This document shows, piece by piece, positions 55,401 through 64,000 of a DNA stretch of 64,000 nt. Below the pieces are notes generated by a model. It was given only the letters and a program-made list of their open reading frames with translations, was not told the DNA's origin and did not search any database. Location of the stretch: positions 2,728,001 through 2,792,000 of the forward strand of contig NZ_AP024651.1 of the NCBI RefSeq assembly GCF_019977295.1, read 5' to 3'. Numbering within the stretch: position 1 is the stretch's first letter; every line of letters starts with the position of its first letter. This stretch comes from Arthrobacter sp. StoSoilB20. Lineage in GTDB: Bacteria > Actinomycetota > Actinomycetes > Actinomycetales > Micrococcaceae. Position numbers and translations under genes: made by a program.

Positions 55401-55686
55401 CCGGCGCGGCAGCAACTTCCTCGCCCAAGCCCGGCAGTGGCTCGGCAGGTTCGGTCTTCTTACGTGAGCGGGTACGCCGAACGGGCGCAGCGGGAGCTTC
55501 GGCGGCTTCCGGTGCTGTGGCGGCTTCGCCGGCTTCAACCACAGGTGCTTCGGCGGCCTGCGCTTCTACCCCGGCTGCGACTTTGGGCGCAGCCTTGCGC
55601 CGGGTCCGGGTGGCTTTCTTTGGCGCTTCCGCAGTTTCCGCGGGAGCTGCCTCGTCATTAACGGCTACAACTTGGTCATTATCCAT
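52462..55686 (-). CDS. rne: Ribonuclease E/G family protein with long disordered arms
   Basis: 1074 residues from ATG 55686. Residues 1-200 and the last 250 are Ala/Glu/Pro-rich and probably disordered. A basic/acidic stretch around 225-300 leads to the catalytic core (about 370-800): S1 domain (IGNVYLGKVQNVLPSMEAA, FVDIGRGRNAVLY), the 5'-sensor/RNase H-like part, the DNase I-like catalytic site with DVNTGKFTG and IVIDFIDM, and the zinc-link CEHCAGRG. It cuts mRNA and rRNA. The frame upstream of 55686 is not supported. AGGAG lies 11 bases before the ATG. Confidence 0.93.
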   Translation of the reverse strand: MDNDQVVAVNDEAAPAETAEAPKKATRTRRKAAPKVAAGVEAQAAEAPVVEAGEAATAPEAAEAPAAPVRRTRSRKKTEPAEPLPGLGEEVAAAPEAAAGNQPEAVAEPAPEKPVRRRRTAKPKAEAEAPVVGEAATVVEAAAETAVEPTTPDAGSQPAAPAAEAAGTAATPETAPLEETPEEAAAAGSSSLFLEPVSITSMIFQAPDLTTVPRVAAVEEKEEEPEEETGSGAEDELEDAGSRRRRRSRGRRGRRGTEREENETEEGAESEDEEAPVAETSDEGVTSRRRRRRRRGDQDLELTGGTDDDPPNTVTRVRAPRPMTETAPSNRVASVKGSTRLEAKKQRRRESRETGRRRQVITEAEFLARRESVDRQMIVRQRDDRIQIGVLEDGVLAEHFVSKTQQDSLIGNVYLGKVQNVLPSMEAAFVDIGRGRNAVLYAGEVNWDAVNLEGQPRRIENALKSGDSVLVQVTKDPVGHKGARLTSQISLPGRYLVYVPGGSMTGISRKLPDVERNRLKRILKDRLPENAGVIVRTAAEGASEEELTHDINRLRAQWEGIEGQASSTKVLAPELLYGEPDLTIKVVRDVFNEDFSKLIVSGDDAWDTIEAYVTYVAPDLVGRLEKWTKDQDIFAAWRIDEQIHKALERKVFLPSGGSLVIDRTEAMTVVDVNTGKFTGSGGNLEETVTKNNLEAAEEVVRQLRLRDIGGIIVIDFIDMVLESNRDLVLRRMVECLGRDRTKHQVAEVTSLGLVQMTRKRMGTGLLEVFGEQCEHCAGRGVVTHDEPVEHRRANVVAAEQHRPHTEAQQPAARTERKRRRGKGGGQPVAEAPAPVHTAPPAPAAAPVSTEPQDPAKQAKAEATRAALATIAAAAHAAHLHDDEVHRAEEQARATGQQQASAGQAARSEAGEPASRESEREAAVREARSTPVLRFGGEEVALPIGEHHEEPPAAKPAMSLDLLAEAFSHLGAAPAEKPEEVLPPKAAAAPAVAVARPADAGHDAASTSGTRRGRRNRSASRAQGAANETSVEHHEATASAAGGTSHEAKAPSEPATKAASAEPIILGVGVPASEL

Positions 55687-56171
55687 ATGTGGCAACACTC
55701 CTGCCCCAGCGACACCGCCACATCCGGTGCCCAGTGGGGCAAATATTGTCAAAACCCGCAGGCGTTGACAGAAGTCGGTAGTATGCCTTCCGGTTCGCAC
55801 CATCATTGGGGTGCGGCAGCCCTGGAAGGCCGGCGCCAATGTTCTGAAACCCGTTGTTCTGCTGCCACAACCAGGTGCCGTCCATTGTCATGGCGGGCCT
55901 TCCAAGGATCACTGGATCCAGGCATGCCCAGCTCATACTGGCGGTCTTGGGAACAAAGTCACCGGACCGGATTCCGAATGTGGATCGGGTTCCGGCCATG
56001 CTCATTGTCTCACACCCGTTCACCTTCCCACGGTAGGGCGCTGTGTCGTGCGGTTCAACGGAGCCGCCGCAGCCGGAAGCTGGGGGTACTGTCCAGCCTC
56101 CGGAGTTACAATCCTCCCAAGAGCCCATACCGGCAAGGCCGGACCATACGTTGAAAAGGACCAGATCCGCG
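55687..56171. other. 485-base divergent region between rne and the VKOR gene
   Basis: No ORF with gene-like features was found. It holds the rne leader and the VKOR promoter. On the minus strand a TTGACA hexamer (plus-strand TGTCAA, 55747-55752) and a CTGTCA-N17-CAATAT pair near it are promoter candidates for rne. Nothing else is recognised. Confidence 0.4.
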
Positions 56172-56852
56172 ATGCCGAGCACAGCCAGGGGAAACCTGGC
56201 ACACCAGTCCACCAACTCCGCGGATGATTTGTCCACGCCGGCAGGGCCGCAACAGTCCCCGATCCCCCGGACTGCCCGGGACAAGCCCTTTGCCCTGCTG
56301 CTTCTCATTACCGGAGTGATCGGGTGGCTTGCCTCGGGAGCCTTGGTTCTGGAGAAACTCGAGGTCCTCAAGGACCCCAACCACGTCACGGTGTGCGACG
56401 TGAACCCGTGGGTTTCCTGCGGCGCCGTCATGCAGACACCGCAAAGTTCGGTGTTCGGATTCCCCAACATGTTCATCGGCATTGTCGCCTTTGCCGTCAT
56501 CATCACCACGGCAATGGGCATTCTGGCGGGCGCGAAGTTCTCACGGGGTTACTGGTTGGGCCTCCAGGCCGGAGTTACCCTCGGCTTTGCCTTCGTTGTT
56601 TGGCTGTGGTCACAGGCCCTTTACGCCATCCACGTACTCTGCCCGTTCTGCATGGTGGTGTGGGCAGCCATGATTCCGTTGTTTGTCTGGGTGACCATTC
56701 GTAACATCACCCACGGAGTCATCAAGGCCCCGCCTGCCCTGGCAAAGCTGCTGGGCGACTCGGGCTGGATCATCGTGGCGCTCCTGTACGTTGCCGTCAT
56801 CGCCACCATCTTTTTCTCCTTCATCCACATCTTCGTGGGTTCAAACGCCTAG
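56172..56852 (+). CDS. Vitamin K epoxide reductase family membrane protein
   Basis: 226 residues with four or five membrane helices. The VKOR signature is VCDVNPWVSCGAVMQTPQSS (outer cysteine pair, N-P and S-C) and the active CPFC in HVLCPFCMVVWAAM. It would reoxidise DsbA-like thiol oxidants, using quinones. The N-terminal 40 residues are a hydrophilic Ser/Pro-rich arm. The ATG at 56172 is preceded by AAAAGGA. It ends at a strong bidirectional terminator before ndk. Confidence 0.88.
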   Translation: MPSTARGNLAHQSTNSADDLSTPAGPQQSPIPRTARDKPFALLLLITGVIGWLASGALVLEKLEVLKDPNHVTVCDVNPWVSCGAVMQTPQSSVFGFPNMFIGIVAFAVIITTAMGILAGAKFSRGYWLGLQAGVTLGFAFVVWLWSQALYAIHVLCPFCMVVWAAMIPLFVWVTIRNITHGVIKAPPALAKLLGDSGWIIVALLYVAVIATIFFSFIHIFVGSNA

Positions 56853-56872
56853 GGAGAATCTTTCCCGAAGTG

Positions 56873-56915
56873 ACAGATAAGGCCAATGTTCGCGAAGAAC
56901 ATTGGCCTTATCTGT
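56873..56915. terminator. 19-bp bidirectional terminator between VKOR gene and ndk
   Basis: ACAGATAAGGCCAATGTTC pairs perfectly with GAACATTGGCCTTATCTGT over a 5-base loop, the strongest stem in the window. It lies 20 bases after the VKOR stop and 18 before the end of ndk. Confidence 0.88.
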
Positions 56916-56932
56916 AATACGGCGGGGCGATA

Positions 56933-57352
56933 TCAGTCCTGGAACCAGATCTTGATCTCGCGCTCTGCCGAATCTACGGAATCCGAGCCGTGAACAAGGT
57001 TCTGCTGGACTGCCAGGCCCCAGTCGCGTCCGAAGTCGCCACGGATGGTGCCCGGTGCTGCCGTCGTGGGATCTGTGGTCCCGGCCAGGGAGCGGAAGCC
57101 TTCAATCACGCGGTGCCCTTCGAAGACTGCGGCGATGACCGGTCCGCTGAGCATGAACTCAACCAGTGGCTCGTAGAACGGCTTGCCTACGTGCTCCTCG
57201 TAGTGCTGCTCCAGCAGCTCGCGGGTGGCGTTGACCTTCTTCAGCTCAGCCAGGGTGTACCCCTTGGCTTCGATCCGGGCGAGGATGGTTCCGCCCAGGT
57301 TGCGGGCGACGCCGTCGGGCTTGACCAGGACAAGGGTCCGTTCAATGCTCAC
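56933..57352 (-). CDS. ndk: Nucleoside-diphosphate kinase
   Basis: 139 residues with RTLVLVKPDGVARNLGG, the catalytic HGSDSVDSAEREI (His near residue 117) and the end EIKIWF. It balances NTP pools. The start is ATG 57352. Adjacent to DUF4233 and folC as in other Actinobacteria; the three probably form folC-DUF4233-ndk. Confidence 0.97.
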   Translation of the reverse strand: MSIERTLVLVKPDGVARNLGGTILARIEAKGYTLAELKKVNATRELLEQHYEEHVGKPFYEPLVEFMLSGPVIAAVFEGHRVIEGFRSLAGTTDPTTAAPGTIRGDFGRDWGLAVQQNLVHGSDSVDSAEREIKIWFQD

Positions 57353-57406
57353 AGTTGCTCCAATGTAATTGTTCAGTGGCTTGTGTTCGGTGGTTTCCCA
57401 GCCAGT

Positions 57407-57859
57407 TTACGGGGTTTGCGGGTCTGCTTTGTCACCGTGGGCGGCATTCCATTCCGCCTGCTCACGGTCCCGCTGGGCTACCTCACGGTCGATCCTCATA
57501 CCTGCCCGGATCCCGTACCACCAGCAGATGGCGAACAGGATTCCCACAATGAACATCATGGGTTCGGCAAAGCCCGTGAGGATCAGCACCAGCTGCAGGC
57601 CCCAGCCCACTGCGATTCCCCAAGGTTTGGACAACACGGCGCAGGCGAGCACCAGCACCACGCTCAGGGCAATGCCCACGCCCAGGATGATGCCCGGAGC
57701 CACTTCCCCGCGCCGCAATCCGAAGACAGCGAGGGTGCCGAAGAACGCGACGAAGGCTTCCAGAAGCAGCACGGTGGATGCGAACATCACTTTGGTGGAG
57801 CGGCGCTTCTTGGGCATGCCGGGCCGCCACTCACGCTGCGCCTTGGTCATTTTTGCCAT
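57407..57859 (-). CDS. DUF4233 membrane protein
   Basis: 150 residues with four hydrophobic helices (about 28-48, 57-75, 83-98, 101-118) between a basic start (MAKMTKAQREWRPGMPKKRRST) and a charged end. Members always sit between folC and ndk in Actinobacteria; function unknown. The ATG at 57859 is two bases after the folC stop; a TTG at 57865 is possible. Confidence 0.82.
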   Translation of the reverse strand: MAKMTKAQREWRPGMPKKRRSTKVMFASTVLLLEAFVAFFGTLAVFGLRRGEVAPGIILGVGIALSVVLVLACAVLSKPWGIAVGWGLQLVLILTGFAEPMMFIVGILFAICWWYGIRAGMRIDREVAQRDREQAEWNAAHGDKADPQTP

Positions 57860-57861
57860 GC

Positions 57862-59223
57862 TCAAGCACCGGCCTTTCCGAGCAGGATCCTGGCCTCGGC
57901 CACCACCGTGATGGAGCCGGTCACCAGGACGCCGCCTGCCAGGTCATCGTTGGATTCCGCGCGTTCCACTGCCCATTCGAGGGCGTCGTCGAGCTTCTCG
58001 GCGATGTGGACGTTGTCCTCACCAAAACCGAGGTCGACGGCGAGTTCGGCCAGTTCCGCTGCCGGAACGGCACGCGCAGAGTTTGACTGGGTGAAGCAGA
58101 ATTCGCCGGCCAGTCCGCCCAGGGATTCTTTGAGGGTCTTCAGGATTTCCTCCGCGTCTTTCTCCCGAAGAACGCCAACCACCACCACCAGCTTGCTGAA
58201 GCTGAAGGCCTCCTGGATGGCTTCGGCGGAAACACGGATCCCGTCCGGGTTGTGCGCAGCATCCACCACCACAGTGGGTGCAGTACGGACAACTTCGAGG
58301 CGGCCCGGCGAGGTTACTGTCCCAAAGGCTTCCTTGAGGACGTCGGCGTCGAGTTCCTTCTCTCCCCCGCCGAAGAACGCTTCCAACGCTGCTATTGCGA
58401 CTGCTGCGTTTTCGGCCTGGTGGGCGCCATGCAACGGCAGCAGGAGGTCTTCGTAGCGTCCGGCCAGTCCCTGAATGGTCAGGACCTGTCCGCCCACGGC
58501 GACACTGCGGGATTCGACACCGAACTCAACACCTTCGAAGCGGAACGGCACATCCACTTCACGGGCTTTCGCCAACAGGACCTGTGCTGCATCCACCGGT
58601 TGAGCGGCGCTGACCAGGAACCCTCCGGGCTTGATGATGCCCGACTTTTCGTAGGCAATGTCCTCGGTGGTGTCGCCCAGGAGGTCCGTGTGGTCCAGCG
58701 AAATCGGCGTGATGACCGAGACTTGGCCGTCGCCGACGTTGGTGGCATCGGTGATGCCACCCAAGCCAACTTCGATGACTGCTACATCAACAGGCTGATC
58801 GGCGAACACCGCGAAGCCAAGAATGGTCAGGCATTCGAAGTAGGTCAGCCGCGGCTGGTTGTCGGCTTCGAGCTCACTGTCCACGATTTCCAGGTACGGG
58901 CGGATCTCATCCCAGATACGCACGAACGTTGCGTCCGGCACCGGCTCGCCGTCAATGCTGATTCGCTCGGTGACCTTGGACAGGTGCGGGCTGGTATAGC
59001 GGCCGGTGCTCAGGCCGTGGGCACGCAGCCCGGCCTCAATCATGCGGGCAGTGGACGTCTTGCCGTTGGTACCGGTGATGTGGATGATCGGGTAGGCCTT
59101 GTTCGGCTCCCCCAGCACGTCCATGGCACGGAACAAAGGGGCAAGGCGCGGCTCCATCTTGTTTTCCGGCGCGCGGCCCAGAAGTTCGGCGTAGACGCTT
59201 TCAACCGAGAATTCGTCAGTCAT
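57862..59223 (-). CDS. folC: Dihydrofolate synthase / folylpolyglutamate synthase
   Basis: 453 residues of the Mur-ligase fold: ATP site ITGTNGKTSTARMIEAGL, the signature YTSPHLSKVTERI, EVGLGGITDATNV, ITPISLDHTDLLG and C-terminal DAAHNPDG. It adds glutamate to dihydropteroate and to tetrahydrofolate. The ATG at 59223 is three bases after ileS, so the two are co-transcribed. Confidence 0.95.
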   Translation of the reverse strand: MTDEFSVESVYAELLGRAPENKMEPRLAPLFRAMDVLGEPNKAYPIIHITGTNGKTSTARMIEAGLRAHGLSTGRYTSPHLSKVTERISIDGEPVPDATFVRIWDEIRPYLEIVDSELEADNQPRLTYFECLTILGFAVFADQPVDVAVIEVGLGGITDATNVGDGQVSVITPISLDHTDLLGDTTEDIAYEKSGIIKPGGFLVSAAQPVDAAQVLLAKAREVDVPFRFEGVEFGVESRSVAVGGQVLTIQGLAGRYEDLLLPLHGAHQAENAAVAIAALEAFFGGGEKELDADVLKEAFGTVTSPGRLEVVRTAPTVVVDAAHNPDGIRVSAEAIQEAFSFSKLVVVVGVLREKDAEEILKTLKESLGGLAGEFCFTQSNSARAVPAAELAELAVDLGFGEDNVHIAEKLDDALEWAVERAESNDDLAGGVLVTGSITVVAEARILLGKAGA

Positions 59224-59226
59224 GGA

Positions 59227-62200
59227 TCAAGCCCCTGCCTTCACGACGGTGACCTGCGGCTCGTCGACACTGGCCAACAAAACCTCAAGTTCCAAGGTCA
59301 GGGTCTCGGTCTTGACCAGCTCCGCGTTGGCTTCGAGTGCATCCACCACATCCTGTGCAGCCTCCACGGACGTGCGGATGCGGTCGCTCACGTTGAGGCC
59401 GGCGTCCTTGCGTGCCTGCTGGATGGCACGGACCATGTCGCGCGCCAGCCCCTCAGCTGCAAGTTCCGGAGTAACCTCCGTGTTCAGGACCACAAAACCT
59501 CCGCCGGGCAGTACGGCTACTGCCTTCTTGGCAGCGCTGCCGTCTCCGGCCCCTTCAGCCACCACAGTCTCCAGCGTGTATTCGTGTGGCTCGAGCTCAA
59601 GGCCACCTGCCACCACCACACCTGCCTCGCTGACGGACCAGTCACCGGACTTGGATCCCTTGATGGCCTGCTGCACGTTCTTTCCCAGGCGAGGTCCGGC
59701 AGCCCGGGCGTTCACCACGAGCTTCTGCTCGATGCCGAATTCTTCCGGCGACGCGGTTGCAGCATCCAGCAAGCGCACGGAGCGCAGGTTCAGCTCATCG
59801 GCGACGACGGCGGCAAAGCCTTCCAGCGCGTCTGCACCAGGTGCCACTACCGTCAGTTCCTGCAACGGCAAGCGGACGCGCAGGTTCGCAGCCTTGCGAA
59901 GGCTGGAGCCGGTGGAGCAGATCTGCTGGACGCGGTCCATGGCTTCAACCAGTTCGGCGTTTGCCGGGAACAGCGAAGCATCGGGCCAGTCAGCCAGGTG
60001 CACGGAACGGCCACCGGTCAGCCCGCGCCAGATCTCCTCGGAAACCAGCGGCAGCAAGGATGCAGATACGCGGCATACTGCTTCCAAGGCGGTGTAGAGC
60101 GCATCAAAGGCGTCAACGTTTTCATCAAAGAAGCGCTGCCGGCTGCGGCGGACGTACCAGTTGGTGAGCATGTCCAGGTAGCTGCGCAGTTCATCGCAGG
60201 CACCGGAGATGTCGTAGCTGTCCAGGCTGGCGGTGATGTTCCGCACCAGGTCCCCGGTGTTGGCCAGGAGATACTGGTCTAGGGTGTCGGTGTAGCCGTC
60301 GTAGCGGAGCTTCGCCTCGTAACCGGCCGCTTTCCCATCCACTACGTTCGAAGCATTGGTGTACAGCGTGAAGAAGCTGTACACATTCCACAGCGGCAGG
60401 ATGACCTGGCGAACGCCGTCGCGGATGCCCTGCTCGGTGACAACAAGGTTGCCACCACGGAGGATGGGGCTGGACATGAGGAACCATCGCATGGCGTCGG
60501 AACCGTCGCGGTCAAGGACCTCGGAGACGTCCGGGTAGTTGCGCAGGCTCTTGGACATCTTCTGGCCGTCTGAGCCGAGCACGATGCCGTGGCTGATCAC
60601 GTTGCGGAACGCCGGACGGTCAAACAGGGCCGTGGAAAGGATGTGCAGCATATAGAACCAGCCACGGGTCTGGCCGATGTACTCCACGATGAAATCGGCA
60701 GGGTTGTGGGTGTCGAACCATTCCTCGTTCTGGAACGGGTAGTGAACCTGGCCGTACGGCATGGACCCGGAGTCGAACCACACGTCAAGAACATCCTCCA
60801 CGCGGCGCATGGTGGACTTGCCTGTGGGGTCGTCCGGGTTCGGACGGGTCAGTTCGTCAATGAACGGACGGTGCAGGTCAACCTGACCTTCATTGTTAAT
60901 GGGGAGCCGGCCGAAGTCCGCTTCAAGATCGGCCAGCGAACCGTAGACGTCGGTCCGGGGGTACTCGGGATCATCGGACTGCCACACCGGAATGGGCGAG
61001 CCCCAATAGCGGTTACGGCTGATGGACCAGTCGCGGGCGTTGTCCAGCCACTTGCCGAACTGGCCGTCCTTGACGTTTCCGGGGATCCAGTTGATTTCCT
61101 GGTTCAGTTCGGACATGCGGTCCTTGAACTTGGTGACTTCTACGTACCAGGAAGACACGGCACGGTAGATCAAGGGGTTCCGGCAGCGCCAGCAGTGCGG
61201 GTAGCTGTGCTCGTAGCTGGCCTGGCGGACGAGGCGGCCATCGGCACGGAGAACCTGGGTGATGGGCTTGTTGGCGTCAAAGACCTGGAGGCCGACGATC
61301 GAGGCAAGCTCACCGTGAGCAAACAGCGGCAGGAACTTGGCGCCCTCGTCCACGGACAGGACCACGGGGATACCGGCGTCTTCACAGACCTTCTGGTCAT
61401 CCTCGCCGTAGGCCGGAGCCTGGTGGACGATGCCCGTACCGTCAGTGGTGGTGACGTACTCTGCCACCAGGAAACGCCAGGCGTTCTGGGTGCCGTACTT
61501 CTCGGTGTCGGCAAAGTCGTTCCACAGGGGCTCGTACTCAAGGCCTGCCAGCTCGGTGCCCGTATGGGTCGAGACGACGGCGGCAGTCGCGGCAGCAGCG
61601 TCGTCGTACCCCAGGTCCTTGGCATAGGACCCCAGCAGGTCAGCGGCAAGGAGGAAGCTGCCCGTCACCGGAGCCTCGGCGGATGCCGCCTTCACACCGT
61701 TGGGTCCTGCAGGCAGGACCGCGTAGGAGATCCCAGGCCCGACGGCGAGCGCCAGGTTGGTGGGCAGCGTCCAGGGCGTGGTGGTCCAGGCGAGCGCCTG
61801 GACGCCTGCGAGCGACTTGGAGAGTTCGGTGTCCCCGGCCTTGATGGGGAACGTGACTGTGACTGTCTGGTCCTGGCGGTTCTTGTAGACGTCGTCGTCC
61901 ATGCGGAGCTCGTGGTTGGACAGCGGCGTCTCGTCCTTCCAGCAGTATGGGAGGACACGGTAGCCGTTGTAGGTGAGGCCCTTCTCGTGCAGCTGCTTGA
62001 AGGCCCAGAGCACCGACTCCATGTACTCGACGTTGAGCGTCTTGTAGTCGTTTTCGAAGTCCACCCAGCGGGCCTGGCGGGTGACGTAGGCCTTCCACTC
62101 GTTGGCGTACTTCATGACCGAGGCGCGGCAGGCGTCGTTGAATTTGTCGATGCCCATGGCTTCAATCTGGGTCTTGTCCGTCATGCCCAGCTGCTTCATG

Positions 62201-62535
62201 GCTTCGAGTTCGGCCGGGAGTCCGTGGGTGTCCCAACCGAAGCGGCGCTCCACGCGCTTGCCGCGCTGGGTCTGGTACCGGCCCACGAGGTCTTTGGCGT
62301 AGCCGGTCAGCAGGTGGCCGTAGTGCGGGAGTCCGTTGGCGAAGGGAGGGCCATCGTAGAAGACGAACTCGTTGCTGCCGTCTTTGCCGGCATCCCGTTG
62401 GTCGATGCTGGCTTGGAAGGTGCCGTCTTCTTCCCAGTATTTGAGGATGCGTTCTTCGATTTCCGGGAACTTCACGGAAGCGGACACGCCGTGCGTGCCG
62501 GACGAAGACGCTGAGGCCTTGGGGTAGTGGGTCAT
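59227..62535 (-). CDS. ileS: Isoleucyl-tRNA synthetase
   Basis: 1102 residues of the class I IleRS (long/eukaryal-like type). KMSKS is in [16 protein letters not shown] appears as [11 protein letters not shown], the editing domain includes [18 protein letters not shown], and [15 protein letters not shown] follows. The N-terminus is [13 protein letters not shown]. The start is ATG 62535, with CAGGAT upstream; the frame extends to 62622 through the T-box and is not translated in that part. Expression is governed by the T-box leader. Confidence 0.96.
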   Translation of the reverse strand: MTHYPKASASSSGTHGVSASVKFPEIEERILKYWEEDGTFQASIDQRDAGKDGSNEFVFYDGPPFANGLPHYGHLLTGYAKDLVGRYQTQRGKRVERRFGWDTHGLPAELEAMKQLGMTDKTQIEAMGIDKFNDACRASVMKYANEWKAYVTRQARWVDFENDYKTLNVEYMESVLWAFKQLHEKGLTYNGYRVLPYCWKDETPLSNHELRMDDDVYKNRQDQTVTVTFPIKAGDTELSKSLAGVQALAWTTTPWTLPTNLALAVGPGISYAVLPAGPNGVKAASAEAPVTGSFLLAADLLGSYAKDLGYDDAAAATAAVVSTHTGTELAGLEYEPLWNDFADTEKYGTQNAWRFLVAEYVTTTDGTGIVHQAPAYGEDDQKVCEDAGIPVVLSVDEGAKFLPLFAHGELASIVGLQVFDANKPITQVLRADGRLVRQASYEHSYPHCWRCRNPLIYRAVSSWYVEVTKFKDRMSELNQEINWIPGNVKDGQFGKWLDNARDWSISRNRYWGSPIPVWQSDDPEYPRTDVYGSLADLEADFGRLPINNEGQVDLHRPFIDELTRPNPDDPTGKSTMRRVEDVLDVWFDSGSMPYGQVHYPFQNEEWFDTHNPADFIVEYIGQTRGWFYMLHILSTALFDRPAFRNVISHGIVLGSDGQKMSKSLRNYPDVSEVLDRDGSDAMRWFLMSSPILRGGNLVVTEQGIRDGVRQVILPLWNVYSFFTLYTNASNVVDGKAAGYEAKLRYDGYTDTLDQYLLANTGDLVRNITASLDSYDISGACDELRSYLDMLTNWYVRRSRQRFFDENVDAFDALYTALEAVCRVSASLLPLVSEEIWRGLTGGRSVHLADWPDASLFPANAELVEAMDRVQQICSTGSSLRKAANLRVRLPLQELTVVAPGADALEGFAAVVADELNLRSVRLLDAATASPEEFGIEQKLVVNARAAGPRLGKNVQQAIKGSKSGDWSVSEAGVVVAGGLELEPHEYTLETVVAEGAGDGSAAKKAVAVLPGGGFVVLNTEVTPELAAEGLARDMVRAIQQARKDAGLNVSDRIRTSVEAAQDVVDALEANAELVKTETLTLELEVLLASVDEPQVTVVKAGA

Positions 62536-62790
62536 CTCATATCCTGTGATAGCTGGTTGACTGTCAGGATGCGAGGACGGCTTCTGTGCTGCCTGTCGGC
62601 TGCGCAGGTACCGCGGTACCACCTCACTTACCGGAATACTGGATTCCGGCCTCTCATTACTGCTGTGACGGGCTTACCCGTCCGGTTCTACTGGGCCCTG
62701 TCCACCGGCGAAGGTGGTCAGTACTGTTCTTCCGGAAGCTCACCGGTGATGGCCGGGTCAAAGCTGGTCCTTCAAGTCTAGCCGCAGCGC
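62536..62790 (-). ncRNA. Translational T-box riboswitch of ileS
   Basis: Minus strand. The T-box AGGTGGTACCGCGG (62611-62624) is the conserved tRNA acceptor-binding bulge. An isoleucine specifier ATC (62748-62750) sits in GGCCATCACCGGTGAGC of a short stem I. Downstream, anti-SD ATCCTG (62565-62570) can pair with the SD CAGGAT (62541-62546), so binding of uncharged tRNA-Ile would free the ribosome site. No transcription terminator is seen. Confidence 0.9.
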
Positions 62791-62864
62791 ACCGCCTTGC
62801 TCTACCCGGGAGTTCATCCCTTGGATGGAGCCCACTTCCCGGGCTGGTACATAGACTCGACCCC

Positions 62865-63908
62865 ATGACGCCTTCCGCTCCCGCCGTTCAGGCAACCCGG
62901 CCGCGCCGGCGGACCGCATCCATCGCCTGGTCGGTTCTGGCCCTGGTGATGCTGCTGCCCGTGGCGGGAGTGTCGATATTCCGGGCGGTCCCGATCGAGT
63001 GGCCCTTGTTGGTGGTGCAATTGCTGTCTTTCACACCGTGGGTGGTGTTGCCGGCGGCCCTGGCCTTGGTGCTTGCTGTGGTGGGACGTCGCCTGTGGGT
63101 GATCATCATGACGTCGGCTTTGCTGGCTCTGCAATTGCTGTGGCTGTTTCCACTGGACGCGGGTAAAGCGGAAACGTTGCCTGCTGGCATAGGCACAGTT
63201 TCGTTGAAGGTGATGAGCCTCAACTCTGAGTACGGTGAGGCGGACGCGGGAACCGTAGTGCAATTGGTCCGCGATAACGGCGTCCAATTGCTGACACTTC
63301 AGGAGCATACGCAGCGGCTCGAAGACGCACTCAGTGCCGCAGGCATGGATGAGGTTCTGCCGAACCGCCTCAGCCATCCCAACGATGACGCTTCCGGGGG
63401 TGCCGTGTATTCGGTGTTCCCTCTTGAGGCCATAGGTCAACTGCCGGATACACCTTTCCGGATGGATGTCACCCGGGTACTGGTATCCGGTTCCGGCGCT
63501 GCGTCCCCGGCGGCTCTGAACCTCACGAATGTCCATGCCCTTCCACCTGTCGATGAACGGATTGACCAGTGGCGCAGTGACTTGGAGAAGGTGGCCAGGC
63601 AGGCGGCCCGGCCGGGGAACCACGTGCTGGTGGGCGATTACAACGCCACCTTCGATCACCATGAGTTCAGGGCAGTGCTCGATACCGCCCCGGCGGGCCA
63701 GGACGGCAGGAAGCTGGTCGACGCCGGCATAGCCTCAGGTGCGCGGTTCTCCCCCACCTGGCCCATGGAAGGGCCACCGCTGCCGGGCATTGTCATCGAC
63801 CACCTGGTGACCTCACCCCGGATCAGCAGCAGCGGTTACGCAGTCCATAAGGTTCCTGGCACCGATCACGCCGCCATCATGGCCACGCTGGCCATCCCGG
63901 CAGGCTAG
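62865..63908 (+). CDS. Endonuclease/exonuclease/phosphatase family membrane protein
   Basis: 347 residues: three hydrophobic helices (about 20-105) with a basic cytoplasmic start (RPRRRT), then an EEP domain. Motifs: VMSLNSEYGEADAG, LLTLQEHTQ (metal Glu), VLVGDYNATFDHHEF and PGTDHAAIMATL (catalytic His). Such membrane EEP proteins are common in Actinobacteria and their substrates (phosphodiester, perhaps lipid-linked) are unknown. The ATG at 62865 follows no strong ribosome site; it is divergent from ileS. Confidence 0.88.
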   Translation: MTPSAPAVQATRPRRRTASIAWSVLALVMLLPVAGVSIFRAVPIEWPLLVVQLLSFTPWVVLPAALALVLAVVGRRLWVIIMTSALLALQLLWLFPLDAGKAETLPAGIGTVSLKVMSLNSEYGEADAGTVVQLVRDNGVQLLTLQEHTQRLEDALSAAGMDEVLPNRLSHPNDDASGGAVYSVFPLEAIGQLPDTPFRMDVTRVLVSGSGAASPAALNLTNVHALPPVDERIDQWRSDLEKVARQAARPGNHVLVGDYNATFDHHEFRAVLDTAPAGQDGRKLVDAGIASGARFSPTWPMEGPPLPGIVIDHLVTSPRISSSGYAVHKVPGTDHAAIMATLAIPAG

Positions 63909-64000
63909 CTTTCCTTGCGGATCAACTTGTGGTTTGCGGCCTGCGCCACGGGCCGGATCACTATCTGGTCGAGGTTGATGTGGTGGGGCAACGACACTGA
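63905..64000 (-). CDS. SDR family oxidoreductase, C-terminal end
   Basis: 31 codons and a stop, running off the window: SVSLPHHINLDQIVIRPVAQ then AANHKLIRKES. This matches the last residues of short-chain dehydrogenases of the YdfG/NADP-dependent 3-hydroxy acid type, which end with LPPHVNIDRI-VIRPVAQ. Its stop overlaps the convergent EEP gene stop by two bases. Confidence 0.65.
   Translation of the reverse strand, partial: SVSLPHHINLDQIVIRPVAQAANHKLIRKES

Noticed and set aside
58252..60282. A 676-residue frame antisense to ileS and folC
   Set aside because: Spans two conserved genes and their junction, so cannot be a separate conserved gene.

Overview
The window is a 64 kb stretch of high-GC actinobacterial chromosome, most likely Arthrobacter or Paenarthrobacter (Micrococcaceae). 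Evidence: mycothiol-dependent genes (mycoredoxin, S-(hydroxymethyl)mycothiol dehydrogenase), class Ib ribonucleotide reductase nrdHIEF, a phosphatidylinositol-phosphate synthase-type PgsA, a translational ileS T-box, an actinobacterial-type LexA box, many GTG/TTG starts, and the gene order rplU-rpmA-obg-proB-proA-nadD-rsfS. No CRISPR array, prophage or intact IS element was found.

Layout. 1-5.1 kb: tail of an M3 peptidase, pdxS, and the thrS-HIT-pgsA operon. 5.3-9.2 kb: a DUF6504-dnaE2 pair behind a near-perfect SOS box. 9.2-19.1 kb: FAD monooxygenase/TetR pair sharing an 18-bp palindrome, SRAP peptidase, mycothiol formaldehyde detoxification (mrx1, mscR, MBL hydrolase), lipoate-ligase-like/thioesterase/DedA set, a coiled-coil hypothetical and a FAD-Rieske oxidoreductase. 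19.1-23.0 kb: accessory patch with a C-terminally short AlkD-like protein, a DUF1016 PDDEXK nuclease, a decayed dienelactone hydrolase and a DUF222-HNH protein. 23.0-27.1 kb: nrdHIE-nrdF with one NrdR-like box. 27.5-34.2 kb: LysR regulator, DUF2004-like protein and a six-gene MoxR-DUF58-VWA locus. 34.3-39.0 kb: sugar ABC importer with a ROK regulator but no ATPase. 39.2-42.3 kb: RlmG/RsmC-like methyltransferase, cupin, two identical tRNA-Ala(GGC) genes flanking a ScbR-like TetR regulator. 42.3-50.4 kb: the rplU to rsfS block, containing two unrecognised membrane proteins. 50.7-56.9 kb: ThiD-TenA fusion under a TPP riboswitch, RNase E/G, VKOR-family protein. 56.9-64 kb: ndk, DUF4233, folC, ileS with T-box, an EEP-family membrane protein and the tail of an SDR oxidoreductase.

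How it works together. Much of the window is housekeeping (translation, nucleotide and cofactor synthesis) read on the minus strand. Several units carry readable cis-regulation: SOS box (dnaE2), TPP riboswitch (thiD-tenA), T-box (ileS), NrdR box (nrd), TetR palindromes (FAD monooxygenase; ScbR-like gene) and a weak iron-box match (DedA).

No complete new system was proven. The leads most worth following are: the 19-23 kb nuclease patch, where two nuclease genes share an upstream 13-mer and a neighbouring hydrolase is decaying; the ScbR-like regulator with its ARE-like operator; the MoxR/VWA locus; the two conserved-position unknown membrane proteins in the obg-nadD-rsfS block; and the unusual pgsA-pdxS junction. 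All calls rest on reading sequence and motifs, without database searches.
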